Shown here: positions 1 through 8,316 of the stretch, in pieces
Position numbering within the stretch: the stretch's first letter is position 1
Layout of the letters: each line of letters starts with the position of its first letter
From: JAHRAW01 sp963693025
Lineage (GTDB): Bacteria > Pseudomonadota > Gammaproteobacteria > Arenicellales > Poriferihabitantaceae
Assembly (NCBI GenBank): GCA_963693025.1
Contig: OY843749.1
Location: forward strand, 2,976,001 to 3,040,000
Length of the DNA stretch: 64,000 nucleotides
Reading direction: 5' to 3'
The notes under the pieces: model-generated
What the model was told of the DNA's origin: nothing
Database searches by the model: none
Seen by the model: the letters and a program-made list of their open reading frames with translations, nothing else
Translations under genes and position numbers: made by a program

Positions 1-44
1 GTTCTCTGCCAATGAACGACCCGTTGTTGGGATGTGTCTGTCAT
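1..44 (-). CDS. 5' end of an unidentified gene (partial)
   Basis: Read on the minus strand, an ATG at 44-42 is preceded by a good ribosome-binding site (AGAGGA, about 6 bases upstream). It opens a frame (M-T-D-T-S-Q-Q-R-V-V-H-W-Q-R) that runs off the left edge. Fourteen codons are too few to name a family. It would be transcribed in the same direction as the RloB and ATPase genes to its right, so it could be a downstream member of that cluster. The 190 bases between it and the RloB stop hold no gene that I can see. Confidence 0.35.
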   Translation of the reverse strand, partial: MTDTSQQRVVHWQR

Positions 45-234
45 GGTCTGTCCTCTTGTTGGGAAAGTAAGGAGAAAGGAAATTAACACGGAGTGCCTGA
101 AGCACGATGGGCGGATACTATCCGATTTGGGGCGTCAGGGCAATACGGCGGAAACGGTTTGTGTTATGTTGTGTCTTGTTTTGTAAATCAAATAGTTATA
201 CTGTTTTTATCCGGCGATGGTTTTAGATAGGGGG

Positions 235-873
235 CTAACTGGTCATATTTTGCATGAACTCGACAAGTTCATGGGCTTTGGTTGATGGATTGTCGGTGTG
301 ATTGTTGGCAGCGGCTTTCATCGACTTTTTTGCATGAGTTTTTGCGGTTTCCAACTTGTCGCGCACAATGTCGTATATGTTTTCTTTGCCTTTCCGGTAT
401 CCGCGGATATGTTTTTTCAATTCAGATAATACTTGCTTGCTGGTGTAGGGTGAGGTGGTGTATTTGTAGTGCAGTAGCAAAAAGTACTCAAAAGCCGGCA
501 CAGACATGATTGCGTGAAAAACGTGGCGCGGTTTCATGGCCGTGATTTGTGTCAACGCTTGTTGGTAATCCGTATGGCTATTTTTGTCGAACACACAGAA
601 AACTTGGTCGAAAGGGAAGCCTGCTTTTTTCTCTTTCTCATAGCGTTCCCTGGCAAAGGCGACGACACTCGTGGGGGAGGGATTACTCTCCCCGGTAATT
701 TCCGCGCCGCTGAGTCTGAGTTCGTTCTTGAGACCACCAAAATAGTTGGGTTCGGTTTTCTTGCCTTCGCAAACGATTAGAATCTTGGGATAAGTCTTCC
801 GCTTGGCTCTTCGGCGCGAAAGCCCCCGGGCGCCTCTTGCCTTGCGCTTATGGAACAGGTTGTCCGTCCCCAT
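235..873 (-). CDS. RloB-family (AbiLii-like) protein
   Basis: A 212-residue protein of the RloB family. The basic N-terminus (HKRKARGARGLSRRRAKRK) leads into a TOPRIM-like core: an acidic residue in I-V-C-E-G-K-K-T-E (about residues 33-41), an Asp in V-F-D-K (about 95) and a Glu in P-A-F-E-Y-F-L-L-L-H (about 130). RloB proteins are regularly encoded with an AAA15 ATPase (RloA). The same pairing is known as the AbiL abortive-infection system and is architecturally like PARIS. Here the ATPase gene ends only 8 bases upstream, so the two are very likely co-transcribed, ATPase first. By family analogy this is the nuclease-like effector, but its activity here is inferred. Family assignment is fairly sure. 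Confidence 0.82.
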   Translation of the reverse strand: MGTDNLFHKRKARGARGLSRRRAKRKTYPKILIVCEGKKTEPNYFGGLKNELRLSGAEITGESNPSPTSVVAFARERYEKEKKAGFPFDQVFCVFDKNSHTDYQQALTQITAMKPRHVFHAIMSVPAFEYFLLLHYKYTTSPYTSKQVLSELKKHIRGYRKGKENIYDIVRDKLETAKTHAKKSMKAAANNHTDNPSTKAHELVEFMQNMTS

Positions 874-881
874 TTCTGCGC

Positions 882-2141
882 TTACGCTTCTTGGATATAG
901 GGCAGGGCGCCATAAGCGCCGGAGAGATAGCCCAGCTCCAGGTTTTCCCGCCCCTTGCGCGGGCTAAAATCAGTCAACGGATAAACCGCCGTCTCGCCCT
1001 GTTTGTTTTTTTCGCAGAACCAAATTTGGTCGCGGCGCATAATTTTCTGGTTCAGCATGGCGGTCTCGTGCGTGGTGAATACCAGTTGTGCGTTATGCGG
1101 GTTTGTTTTGTCGTTGTGAAACAGTTCCACCAGGAACTTGACCAGTTTCAAGTGAAGGTGTTCGTGCAATTCATCAACAAAAATCACGCGACCTTTCTTC
1201 AAGGCGTCAATCCAATAACCGGCGAAAGCAAACATTTTCCGGGTGCCCATTGACTCGTCACCAAAATCAAACGTCACCGGTTTCCCATCGGTGTCCGTAT
1301 AAACCGTGGCAATTTCATAAACGGCTTCACCCTGCATTTCCCTGACAAAAAATTGTTGCACGTGCTCCGGCAAGTCTTGGGGCAACTCATCCCGGCTGAG
1401 CGCTTTCTTTTTGACATATAAGTCGTCAATATCCAAGTCAGCCGCTTTCAGAAAATTCAGCACTTTTTCCTTTCCATACGGGGATGAACCGGGGTTGTAA
1501 TTCAATGCCGAACTACCGGGGGAAGGTGTATTATTCGTGAACCAATCGTAAAGCGGTTGCAATTGTTGGCTGTTTAACTGAACCGCGGTTGACAGAAACA
1601 ACGCATTATCGCGGGTGGATTTTTTCCAGAGGCTCTTCTCACCGCTCAGGAACGCACCGAATTCCCATTCATATTCCCGCTTGTCCGATGACCATGTCCG
1701 CTCAAACCACCGTTGCGCGCGATTGCGCGGGTAAGCGATCAACCACTCTTCCCTGACTTGCTCTTGCGTAATCGAAAAACCATATTGATAGCGCACACCG
1801 TCAGCGATAAAGTGCATTTCAAATTCACTGGGCGCATTCCGTGTCTTGGAATCCAGCATAAACGGCCGCGCCGGAAGCGGGCCGCCTCGAAGTTGCTCCA
1901 AACCCGATTTCACCACCACCGACCGCATGGTCTTAAACGCCAGCAAGAGATTGGTCTTGCCCGCGGCATTGGCGCCGTAAATCGCCGCCGAACGCAGCAA
2001 TCTGATATTGTTCTTGCCCGTGGCAATCGGGGCGTCAAAGGTGTGCGTGTCGGCCATATCCGTGCTTTTGGAAGCGACCAGACTGAAAGTCTGCCGCTCC
2101 TTAATGGACATGAAATTGCCCACGCTGAATTCAATCAACAT
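882..2141 (-). CDS. AAA15-family ATPase (RloA/AbiLi-like)
   Basis: A 419-residue ATPase of the ABC/SMC-like AAA15 group. The N-terminus (M-L-I-E-F-S-V-G-N-F-M-S-I-K-E) is the typical first strand of OLD/RecF-like ATPases. The Walker A is Y-G-A-N-A-A-G-K-T-N (about residues 54-63). Near the C-terminus lie a signature-like S-M-G-T-R-K, the Walker B V-I-F-V-D-E (about 320) and the switch His in V-F-T-T-H-E-T (about 357). The ATG at 2141 has a strong ribosome-binding site (GAGGAGA). It is followed 8 bases later by the RloB gene. In AbiL/PARIS-type systems the ATPase senses infection and holds or releases the TOPRIM partner; that role is inferred here. It is not OLD itself, because the nuclease is a separate gene. 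Confidence 0.85.
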   Translation of the reverse strand: MLIEFSVGNFMSIKERQTFSLVASKSTDMADTHTFDAPIATGKNNIRLLRSAAIYGANAAGKTNLLLAFKTMRSVVVKSGLEQLRGGPLPARPFMLDSKTRNAPSEFEMHFIADGVRYQYGFSITQEQVREEWLIAYPRNRAQRWFERTWSSDKREYEWEFGAFLSGEKSLWKKSTRDNALFLSTAVQLNSQQLQPLYDWFTNNTPSPGSSALNYNPGSSPYGKEKVLNFLKAADLDIDDLYVKKKALSRDELPQDLPEHVQQFFVREMQGEAVYEIATVYTDTDGKPVTFDFGDESMGTRKMFAFAGYWIDALKKGRVIFVDELHEHLHLKLVKFLVELFHNDKTNPHNAQLVFTTHETAMLNQKIMRRDQIWFCEKNKQGETAVYPLTDFSPRKGRENLELGYLSGAYGALPYIQEA

Positions 2142-2237
2142 TGATGTCTCCTCGTGTTTAGCAGCGAATTATGACAAATTTTGCCGAAATAAACCATAAA
2201 AAACTGCTTTTGTCCATTTTATTTGGCGCGATACGGC

Positions 2238-2930
2238 ATGAATAATATACGAAAAGCAGTAAAAACATCCCTCAGCGCGCTGTTTTCAGTCCATTTTTGG
2301 CGGGTGGTGGGTGGGTATTTGGGCATCGGCAAGCGCGCCGGTGAGGGGGAGTTGAATCGGGCGGATTTGTTTGGGGAATTTTTGGATAGTCGAGCGAGTC
2401 ATGTGGCGCAGACGGCGTTGTATGGGTATATGAAGACGCGGGCGGGGACGGGGTTTCCGGCGTTGTTTGAGGACTCGGCGATGCTGGCGTCCATCAATAT
2501 CGCCAAGTGGCAGATTTGGTTGGCGTGTTTGTCGGATTTGGCGGTGTATGGCGGCGTGCTGATGCGCCTTCGCACGGGCGCGCCGGCGGGGGTGATTCGG
2601 GGGATGTTGGAGGGCGTGGTGGCGCGGGTGTTGGAGGCGGGCGGGGCGCGCGCGGCGGATGAAGCGGGCGAGGATTTTGCCGCCGGTGTGCGCCAAGTCA
2701 GGGAGCGCATCGCCGCTTGCGACTTCGATGCGTTGCGCGATGACGAGTCGGCATTCACCGAGAGCCCGCGGGCAGTGGTGTATTGGTCGCCGGTCGCCGA
2801 TGAACTGAAAAACCGGGATGTGGACATCGTGCGCAACTCGGTGCGCTTTCGCTGGCAAGAAGTGCGCCGCGACCTGCGCCGGCGGTTGCGGGCGGAGGCG
2901 TTGGTTTCGGGTGTGGATGCGGACGGGTAA
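2238..2930 (+). CDS. conserved hypothetical protein
   Basis: A 230-residue protein that I do not recognise. I chose the ATG at 2238; an in-frame TTG at 2223 is also possible. The first half is mainly helical with hydrophobic runs (F-S-V-H-F-W-R-V-V-G-G-Y-L and A-K-W-Q-I-W-L-A-C-L-S-D-L-A-V-Y-G-G-V-L). They resemble buried or membrane-associated helices rather than clear membrane spans. The second half is charged and ends with R-R-D-L-R-R-R-L-R-A-E. Codon use is GC-rich, like the core genome and unlike the AT-rich inserts. It is divergent from the ATPase gene (96-base gap) and followed by the TOTE-type helicase. It could be a third member of the defence cluster, but nothing in the sequence proves that. 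Confidence 0.6.
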   Translation: MNNIRKAVKTSLSALFSVHFWRVVGGYLGIGKRAGEGELNRADLFGEFLDSRASHVAQTALYGYMKTRAGTGFPALFEDSAMLASINIAKWQIWLACLSDLAVYGGVLMRLRTGAPAGVIRGMLEGVVARVLEAGGARAADEAGEDFAAGVRQVRERIAACDFDALRDDESAFTESPRAVVYWSPVADELKNRDVDIVRNSVRFRWQEVRRDLRRRLRAEALVSGVDADG

Positions 2931-3107
2931 GTTCGCCGACCGGCGGCTTGTCAAATGCGGGCGTAGCCGCAAACCACGCCGGCGAAGGGACGCGGTGTGC
3001 GGGTCGGGCATGGGTTGAATTCGAGCGATGATATTGCCGGCGATAGAATGTTTGCAGTATCTTTGGAGTATGGCAAAAGGTGTTAATGTCCTTGCGGCAA
3101 ACTATTA

Positions 3108-5507
3108 ATGACATTGCAACGACACGGGTGTTTATTTGTGACAACCGACAATCCGGCGGACGCAAGCCGAGAAATTGAGCTGCTCAATCAACGGCTTTAT
3201 GCGTTGGAAGTGGAAAAGTCACGACTGCTTTCCCACAAAGTCCGCTTGGAGTCTGCGGCTTCAAACTCGATGGCCGACTCGTCCACGCTGTCATCAAAAG
3301 ACAAAGTGGCGCTGTTCCAAAAATTCTTTGCCGGCAGAAAAGATAGTTACGCTTTTCGGTGGGAAAATAAAACGGGCAGAAGCGGGTATGCGGTCGCTTG
3401 TCATAATGAATGGCAGCCCTGCTTATGCAATAAACCCAAAGTCAAATGCGGCGAATGTGCCAATAAAGCCTATAAAAAATTGGAGCCAAAGGTCATATAC
3501 GAGCACTTGTCGGGTGTTCAAACTGTCGGGCTATACCCGCTGATGCGTGATGATACTTGCCGGTTGCTGGCGGTGGATTTTGATAAATCAGATTGGCAAC
3601 AGGCGGTAAAAGCGTTTGCGCAAATTTGTGACGGTCAAGACATCCCCTTTGCGATTGAGCGTTCGCGGTCGGGGAATGGTGCGCATGTTTGGATTTTCTT
3701 TGAGAGCAAGGCGCCGGCAAAGGATGCGCGCCGTCTGGGATTTGGGCTGCTGGACCGAACGATGGAAAATTATCCCCACTTGTCGTTTGACTCCTATGAC
3801 CGTTTATTTCCGAATCAAGATTCAATGCCAAGCGGTGGTTTTGGAAACTTGATTGCGCTGCCTTTGCAGTATCAACCGCGTCAATACGGCAACTCCGTAT
3901 TTGTTGACCGCGAATTGGTTGCTTACGCTGACCAATGGCGGTTTCTTGGCGGACTTAAACGACTTGCCCCCGACAGGCTGCATAAACTCCTGCACCGGTT
4001 CGAAGAAGAAACGCCGGAGCCGTCCGCCAAGCCCTGGGAGCAGGGTATTCCCATTGCCCGCACAAAAATCGAGAATTGCCCCGCCAAACTGAAAATCGTG
4101 CTGGCAAATCAAGTTTTTATCCCCACCGCCACGCTGCCGTCTAACTTGTTGGCTCGCCTGAAGCGTCTTGCCAGTTTTGCCAATCCCGTGTTTTTCAAAA
4201 CACAAGCGATGCGTTTCAGCACTCGCGGCATCCCGCGCTATATCAGCCTGGCGCACATTGAACAGGAATACCTTGTTGTTCCCCGCGGATGTCTGGATGA
4301 TGTTCGGCAATTACTCACCGGGCAGAATATCTCGCTTGAGTTCGATGATAAGCGGGAACAGGGAAAGCGCCTGAAAAGCATTCGGTTTTTGGGCGAGTTG
4401 CGCGGCGACCAGAAAGATGCGGTTGACAAGTTAGTCACGCACGATGCGGGTATTCTTCACGCGCCAACGGCATTTGGAAAAACAGTGACTGCGATTGGGG
4501 TGCTCGCCCAACGCAAAACAAACACGCTGATACTGACGCATACCCGGCAGTTGCTCGACCAGTGGAAGGAGCGCTTAACCGCTTTTCTTGCAGGCGCGGA
4601 CATTGGTGTTATCGGCGGGGGCAAACGCACGCCGACCGGCTGTGTTGATATTGCCACCTACCAAAGCCTTTTGAATCGAAAAGACAATAGTATTGCCCCG
4701 TTAGTGTTGGACTATGGTCAAGTCATTATCGACGAATGCCATCATCTGTCGGCACCAAATTATGACCGCTTGCTGTCGGATGTCCGGGCGCGCTATGTTC
4801 TCGGGCTAACGGCCACACCCGAACGGCAAGATGGTCATCATCCAATTATCTTTATGCAGGCGGGTCCCATCCGCCACCGGGTTAAAATCGACAAGCAGAC
4901 CCATTTTGAACAGCAAGTCATCATAAGGCTCGTTGCGGACAAGCCGCCGGAACCGCTGGCTTCGGAAGAAAGGCCGCATATTGCGGATGTTTACCGATGG
5001 CTGATGGAATCAAGCAAGCGGGACGAGTTAATCGTGCAAGACATCGCGGCACAAATCGAGATGGGCGGCAACCCGCTGGTGTTGACGGAGCGCAGAGAAC
5101 ATGCCGGTTTGTTGAGTCAAGCGCTGTCTGAGCGGGGGTATGAAACCATTGTTTTGCGAGGCGCCATGCGCGCCAAAGAGCGCACACAAGCCATGGAGAA
5201 AGTCCAAACCGCGCAAGCGTTGATTGCCACGGGAAAGTATATTGGCGAAGGCTTCGACCTCCCCAGGCTGGATACGTTATTCCTGGCGCTGCCTATTTCA
5301 TGGAAGGGCTCGCTTGTGCACTATGCGGGGCGTATTCACCGCGTCGCCGAGCGCAAAAAGAAAGTGACTATTTACGACTATGTGGACAGCGCGCTACCCA
5401 TGTTGCAGCGCATGTTTCAACGCCGCCGCAAAGGCTATGAGGCGATGGGGTATCGTCTGGTTAGCGGTGATGATGCGCCGGTGATTCAATCCCGGCTGGA
5501 GGTTTGA
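3108..5507 (+). CDS. TOTE conflict-system primase-helicase
   Basis: A 799-residue fusion. Residues about 15-45 are a coiled coil. About 60-300 match the archaeo-eukaryotic primase (AEP) domain of TOTE conflict systems: a C-x-C...C-x-x-C cluster (C-L-C-N...C-G-E-C), the catalytic V-D-F-D near 155, S-R-S-G-N-G-A-H-V-W near 187 and S-Y-D-R-L-F-P-N-Q-D near 227. About 430-780 are an SF2 helicase: Walker A A-P-T-A-F-G-K-T (about 455), box II I-D-E-C-H-H (about 540), T-A-T-P-E-R and motif VI Y-A-G-R-I-H-R. TOTE elements are predicted to act in biological conflict, copying or unwinding invader DNA. A GTG 30 bases further on is an alternative start. The next gene, doeA, begins 1 base after its stop, although the two look functionally unrelated. 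Confidence 0.85.
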   Translation: MTLQRHGCLFVTTDNPADASREIELLNQRLYALEVEKSRLLSHKVRLESAASNSMADSSTLSSKDKVALFQKFFAGRKDSYAFRWENKTGRSGYAVACHNEWQPCLCNKPKVKCGECANKAYKKLEPKVIYEHLSGVQTVGLYPLMRDDTCRLLAVDFDKSDWQQAVKAFAQICDGQDIPFAIERSRSGNGAHVWIFFESKAPAKDARRLGFGLLDRTMENYPHLSFDSYDRLFPNQDSMPSGGFGNLIALPLQYQPRQYGNSVFVDRELVAYADQWRFLGGLKRLAPDRLHKLLHRFEEETPEPSAKPWEQGIPIARTKIENCPAKLKIVLANQVFIPTATLPSNLLARLKRLASFANPVFFKTQAMRFSTRGIPRYISLAHIEQEYLVVPRGCLDDVRQLLTGQNISLEFDDKREQGKRLKSIRFLGELRGDQKDAVDKLVTHDAGILHAPTAFGKTVTAIGVLAQRKTNTLILTHTRQLLDQWKERLTAFLAGADIGVIGGGKRTPTGCVDIATYQSLLNRKDNSIAPLVLDYGQVIIDECHHLSAPNYDRLLSDVRARYVLGLTATPERQDGHHPIIFMQAGPIRHRVKIDKQTHFEQQVIIRLVADKPPEPLASEERPHIADVYRWLMESSKRDELIVQDIAAQIEMGGNPLVLTERREHAGLLSQALSERGYETIVLRGAMRAKERTQAMEKVQTAQALIATGKYIGEGFDLPRLDTLFLALPISWKGSLVHYAGRIHRVAERKKKVTIYDYVDSALPMLQRMFQRRRKGYEAMGYRLVSGDDAPVIQSRLEV

Positions 5508-5508
5508 T

Positions 5509-6708
5509 TTGATTCAAGGCAACGCAGGCTTTAACTTCACCCCCCAAGAACACGCCGCCCGCCTCGCCAAAACCCGCCGGGCGATGGTGGCGCGTGGGGT
5601 GGAGGTTTTGTTGGTTAGCGACCCGTCCAATATGGCGTGGCTGACCGGTTATGACGGCTGGTCGTTTTATGTTCACCAGTGCGTGGTCGTGCCGCCGGAC
5701 GGGGCGCCGTTGTGGTATGGGCGCGGGATGGATGCCGCCGGGGCGAGGAGGACCGTGGATGCGCGGGTGATGCCGCACGACCACATCATCGGTTATGCCG
5801 ACGAGTATGTGCAGAATCCGGCGCAGCATCCGATGGAGCCGCTGAGCGCCTTGTTGCGCGAGCGCGGCTGGGCGGGGGCGGTGATTGGCGTGGAGATGGA
5901 TAACTATTATTTCAGCGCGGCGGCTTATCGCGCGTTGACCGAGCAGTTGCCGGACGCCGAGTGGGTTGACGCCACTTCGTTGGTGAACTGGCAACGCGCG
6001 GTCAAGTCCGCCGCCGAAATTGACTATATGAAGCGCGCCGCCGCCATCGTCGAGCGGATGCACCGGCGCGCGTTTGAGTTGATTGAGCCGGGTCTGCGGA
6101 AAAACGAGTTGGTGGCGGAGATTTACCGCTGCGCGATCGAGGGCGCGGGCGGGCATGGCGGCGACTATCCTGCCATCGTCCCGCTGGTGCCGACCGGACG
6201 CGACGCCGGCGCGCCGCATCTGACCTGGGACGACCGCCCCATCCCCGCCAACTCGGGCACATTTTTTGAAATCGCCGGCGTGTATAAGCGCTATCACTGC
6301 CCGCTGTCCAGAACGATTTATCTCGGCGCGCCGCCGGATGAATTCTTGCGCGCCGAGGCCGCCCTGCAGGAAGGCATCGCCGCCGGGCTGGCGGTCGCCA
6401 AGCCGGGCAACCGGTGCCGCGACATTGCGCTGGCGTTGTTCGACGCGCTCGCGCGGCACGGGTTTGAGAAGGACAACCGTTGCGGCTACGCGATTGGCTT
6501 GAGTTACCCGCCCGACTGGGGCGAGCGCACCATGAGTTTCCGCGCCGAAGACGAGACCGTCCTCGCGCCCGGCATGACCTTTCATTTCATGCCGGGGCTA
6601 TGGCTGGACGACTGGGGCATTGAGATTACTGAAAGCCTGCTGATTACCGAGTCGGGCTGCGAGACGCTGGCGGATTATCCGCGCGAACTGCTGGTCAAGC
6701 GCGGTTGA
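5509..6708 (+). CDS. doeA: ectoine hydrolase DoeA (M24 family)
   Basis: A 399-residue M24 (creatinase/prolidase fold) protein that matches DoeA, which opens the ectoine ring to N-acetyl-diaminobutyrate. An N-terminal creatinase-like domain (L-L-V-S-D-P-S-N-M-A-W-L-T-G-Y-D-G-W) is followed by the pita-bread domain (H-G-G-D-Y-P-A-I-V-P-L-V-P, F-F-E-I-A-G-V-Y-K-R-Y-H-C-P, F-H-F-M-P-G-L and the E-I-T-E-S end). The start is a TTG 1 base after the helicase stop. doeB follows after 8 bases, which supports the substrate assignment because DoeA and DoeB act in sequence. The later pathway genes doeC and doeD are not adjacent. Other M24 peptidases look similar, but the doeB partner makes DoeA the best call. 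Confidence 0.88.
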   Translation: MIQGNAGFNFTPQEHAARLAKTRRAMVARGVEVLLVSDPSNMAWLTGYDGWSFYVHQCVVVPPDGAPLWYGRGMDAAGARRTVDARVMPHDHIIGYADEYVQNPAQHPMEPLSALLRERGWAGAVIGVEMDNYYFSAAAYRALTEQLPDAEWVDATSLVNWQRAVKSAAEIDYMKRAAAIVERMHRRAFELIEPGLRKNELVAEIYRCAIEGAGGHGGDYPAIVPLVPTGRDAGAPHLTWDDRPIPANSGTFFEIAGVYKRYHCPLSRTIYLGAPPDEFLRAEAALQEGIAAGLAVAKPGNRCRDIALALFDALARHGFEKDNRCGYAIGLSYPPDWGERTMSFRAEDETVLAPGMTFHFMPGLWLDDWGIEITESLLITESGCETLADYPRELLVKRG

Positions 6709-6716
6709 ATTGCGCC

Positions 6717-7742
6717 ATGCCGACCAGCCCGCATAGCCCGAGTCCGCCGAGCCCGCCAAGCCCGGTCACGGCGACGGTCGATTTCGCCGCCGACGGCATT
6801 CAACACGGCTACCTCAAACTGCCGCATTCGGACGACCAGTCCGCCTGGGGCGCGATTATGACGCCGTTGTCGGTCATCAAAAACGGCGAGGGTCCGACCG
6901 CGCTGCTGACCGGCGGCAACCACGGCGACGAATACGAGGGAGCAACCGCGTTGCTTGACTTGGTTAACCGGGTCGATTTGGGCGAAATCAAGGGCCGCAT
7001 CATCGTCGTGCCGATGATGAACTACCCGGCATTCTGCGCCGGCACGCGCACCTCGCCGCTCGACCGGGGCAATATGAACCGCGTGTTTCCCGGTAAGCCG
7101 GACGGCGGCGCGACCGAGAAAATGGCGGACTATTTCCAGCGCGTGCTGCTGCCGGCGGCGGACTATGTGCTCGACATTCACTCGGGCGGCAAGACGCTGC
7201 ACTTCATCCCATTCGCCGCCGCCCACGCGCTCGACGATGCCGCGCAGCAGGCTCGATGCGAAGCCGCCATGCTCGCATTCGCGGCGCCGTACAGCGTCCT
7301 GCTGAGGGAATTGGACGCCACCGGGATGTATGACAGCGCGGCGGAAGCCCTGGGCAAGGTGTTCGTGTCCACCGAGCTCGGCGGCGGCGGCACGAACACC
7401 CCGCACACCAATGAAATCGCGCGAACCGGCGTTGCCAACTTCCTGATTCACGCCGGCATCCTCGACCGGGCGCCGGTTTCGCGCCGCGGCGTGCGCCTGC
7501 ACATGCCCGGCGACGAGTGCTTCGTGACCGCCGAACACGCCGGTTTGCTGGAAATGCTTGCCGACCCCGGCGAGCGCATTGAGGCGGGCGGGGAAATCGC
7601 CCGAATCTACGCCATCGACCGCACCGGCGCGCCGCCGGTGAAGGTTGCCGCCGGTTTGAGCGGCATCCTGCTGGGCCGCCACCATCCGGGGCTCATCCGC
7701 CGCGGCGACATGATTGCCGCGATTGCGCCGGAATCGCCGTGA
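6717..7742 (+). CDS. doeB: N-alpha-acetyl-diaminobutyrate deacetylase DoeB
   Basis: A 341-residue zinc-dependent deacylase of the AstE/AspA (succinylglutamate desuccinylase/aspartoacylase) superfamily. It has the metal motif G-G-N-H-G-D-E-Y-E-G (His and Glu ligands), the conserved R-G-N-M-N-R-V-F-P-G substrate-binding stretch, and D-I-H-S-G-G supplying the second His. DoeB removes the acetyl group from the product of DoeA to give L-2,4-diaminobutyrate. I place the start at the ATG at 6717, 8 bases after doeA. The first residues are a low-complexity S-P-P-S-P-P stretch that is probably unstructured. The nearby BCCT transporter could import ectoine or betaine for this route (inference). Confidence 0.88.
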   Translation: MPTSPHSPSPPSPPSPVTATVDFAADGIQHGYLKLPHSDDQSAWGAIMTPLSVIKNGEGPTALLTGGNHGDEYEGATALLDLVNRVDLGEIKGRIIVVPMMNYPAFCAGTRTSPLDRGNMNRVFPGKPDGGATEKMADYFQRVLLPAADYVLDIHSGGKTLHFIPFAAAHALDDAAQQARCEAAMLAFAAPYSVLLRELDATGMYDSAAEALGKVFVSTELGGGGTNTPHTNEIARTGVANFLIHAGILDRAPVSRRGVRLHMPGDECFVTAEHAGLLEMLADPGERIEAGGEIARIYAIDRTGAPPVKVAAGLSGILLGRHHPGLIRRGDMIAAIAPESP

Positions 7743-7868
7743 ACTTTTTGCTGGCATTGTCCTCAAACTTCTGATATAAGCGGAGCAACACCGACGAACC
7801 GCGACAATCGGCGGACTCATAAAATGCTGTATAAACGACGAACCACAGACTATAAGAGGGTGATAAAA

Positions 7869-8195
7869 ATGGCTCAACAAAGAGGCACCGCGTTACAAGA
7901 CCCGTTCCTCAACATCCTGCGCCGCGAAAAAATCCCAGTGTCGATTTTTCTGGTGAACGGGATAAAACTGCAAGGGCAGATCGAATCATTCGACCAATTC
8001 GTTGTGCTGCTGCGCAACAGCGTCAACCAGATGATTTACAAACACGCGATTTCGACCATCGTCCCGGCGCGCTCCATCCGCATTCCACACGATGGCGGCA
8101 GCGGCGGTGGTAGCAGCAGTGGCGGCAGTGGCGGCGGCGGCGGTTGGGACTACGGCAACAGTCCACAGAATGCCGACCATCAGCCGTCCTACTGA
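7869..8195 (+). CDS. hfq: RNA chaperone Hfq
   Basis: A 108-residue Sm-like RNA-binding protein that as a hexamer pairs small RNAs with mRNAs. The Sm1 motif spans Q-D-P-F-L-N to F-D-Q-F-V-V-L-L (residues about 8-43), and Sm2 is the Y-K-H-A-I-S-T-I-V-P stretch (about 56-65). The start is the ATG at 7869 beginning M-A-Q-Q-R-G-T, with an AGAGGGTG ribosome-binding site; an upstream in-frame ATG at 7824 would add 15 non-conserved residues. The C-terminal tail is almost pure Gly/Ser and ends W-D-Y-G-N-S-P-Q-N-A-D-H-Q-P-S-Y. hflX follows after 121 bases, the usual order. The usual upstream neighbour miaA is replaced here by doeB. Confidence 0.97.
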   Translation: MAQQRGTALQDPFLNILRREKIPVSIFLVNGIKLQGQIESFDQFVVLLRNSVNQMIYKHAISTIVPARSIRIPHDGGSGGGSSSGGSGGGGGWDYGNSPQNADHQPSY

Positions 8196-8316
8196 CCGGC
8201 ATCAACGAGCGGACGTTTGACCGGCGACCGAGCCAGGTTGCCGGCGGAGGACGGCGTTTCTGTCTGACTCCGCCGCCCGCTCAGGCGCCGCCGTAAAAAC
8301 CGCGCACGGTTCCTCC

